A stretch of 5,621 nucleotides of DNA. Source: an uncultured Clostridia bacterium (GTDB lineage: Bacteria > Bacillota > Clostridia > Oscillospirales > Acutalibacteraceae). How positions within the stretch are numbered: position 1 is the stretch's first letter; each line of letters begins with the position of its first letter. The translations under genes and the position numbers were made by a program. Where the stretch lies: positions 1-5,621 of the forward strand of contig CAMCIX010000121.1 in the NCBI GenBank assembly GCA_945875045.1, written 5' to 3'. Shown here piece by piece: positions 5,565 through 5,621 of the stretch. The notes beneath the pieces were generated by a model, which was not told where the DNA came from, searched no databases, and saw only the letters and a program-made list of their open reading frames with translations.

Positions 5565-5621
5565 TTAACCTGCGTAGTTGAAAAGCCCCTGAATCTTGGT
5601 GGTCACGGTGGGCATGATGGT
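5565..5621 (-). CDS. C-terminal end of a small gene, possibly Flp-type pilin
   Basis: Only the last 18 codons are in the window: TIMPTVTTKIQGLFNYAG, then TAA at 5565-5567. The frame is clean to the window edge. The fragment is too short for a firm family call. Its position directly before the prepilin peptidase, its short polar end with an amphipathic 'TKIQGLF' helix and a Gly stop fit the C-terminus of short Flp-type or related pilin-like proteins of Firmicutes tad loci. A hairpin follows it, as is common after an abundant structural pilin. It could instead be another small membrane protein of the cluster. Confidence 0.55.
   Translation of the reverse strand, partial: TIMPTVTTKIQGLFNYAG

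Overview
The window is a stretch of a tad (tight adherence, Flp-type) pilus or type II secretion-like operon from what is probably a low-to-mid GC Gram-positive bacterium, most likely a gut-type Clostridia/Firmicutes member. All genes lie on the minus strand and are read right to left. The taxon call rests on strong AGGAGG-type ribosome binding sites before most genes, tight gene packing, a DUF4320-like membrane protein behind the two TadB/TadC proteins, short Clostridia-style versions of CpaB and TadZ, and no secretin or outer-membrane gene in the part that is visible. It is an inference from content, not a database match.

Layout in the direction of transcription: the last 18 codons of a small gene, possibly the Flp-type pilin (5621-5565); a 66-base gap with two overlapping GC-rich inverted repeats; an A24 prepilin peptidase, TadV/CpaA type (5498-4860); a SAF-domain CpaB/RcpC-like protein (4843-4121); a TadZ/CpaE-like P-loop ATPase (4128-3406); the TadA/CpaF motor ATPase (3406-2093); the inner-membrane platform proteins TadB (2096-1173) and TadC (1158-289); and the start of a DUF4320/TadE-like single-span membrane protein (277 to 45). 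The ATPase-to-TadB genes overlap by 8, 1 and 4 nt. The other junctions have gaps of 11-16 nt, each with a clear Shine-Dalgarno sequence, so this is very probably one transcript. For three genes the longest open frame starts well upstream of the real start; the starts given here follow the ribosome binding sites and family alignment.

How the parts fit, from family knowledge: the prepilin peptidase cleaves pilin or pseudopilin leaders; TadA hydrolyses ATP to drive assembly through the TadB/TadC membrane platform; the TadZ-like ATPase probably localises the machine; and the CpaB-like protein is a membrane-anchored accessory outside the membrane. The DUF4320-like protein is a plausible minor pilin or pseudopilin.

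The first 44 bases are not biological. They are an untrimmed Illumina Nextera adapter: the end of the P5 primer, an 8-base i5 index, and the transposase adapter ending in the 19-base mosaic end. Genomic sequence starts at about base 45, and the DUF4320-like gene is cut there, so any protein called across the junction has a false C-terminus. No RNA genes, CRISPR arrays or insertion sequences were seen, and no gene-free stretch exceeds 66 bases. I saw no clearly new biological system; the main points of interest are the adapter artefact, the reduced monoderm-type tad set, and departures from consensus in several motifs.
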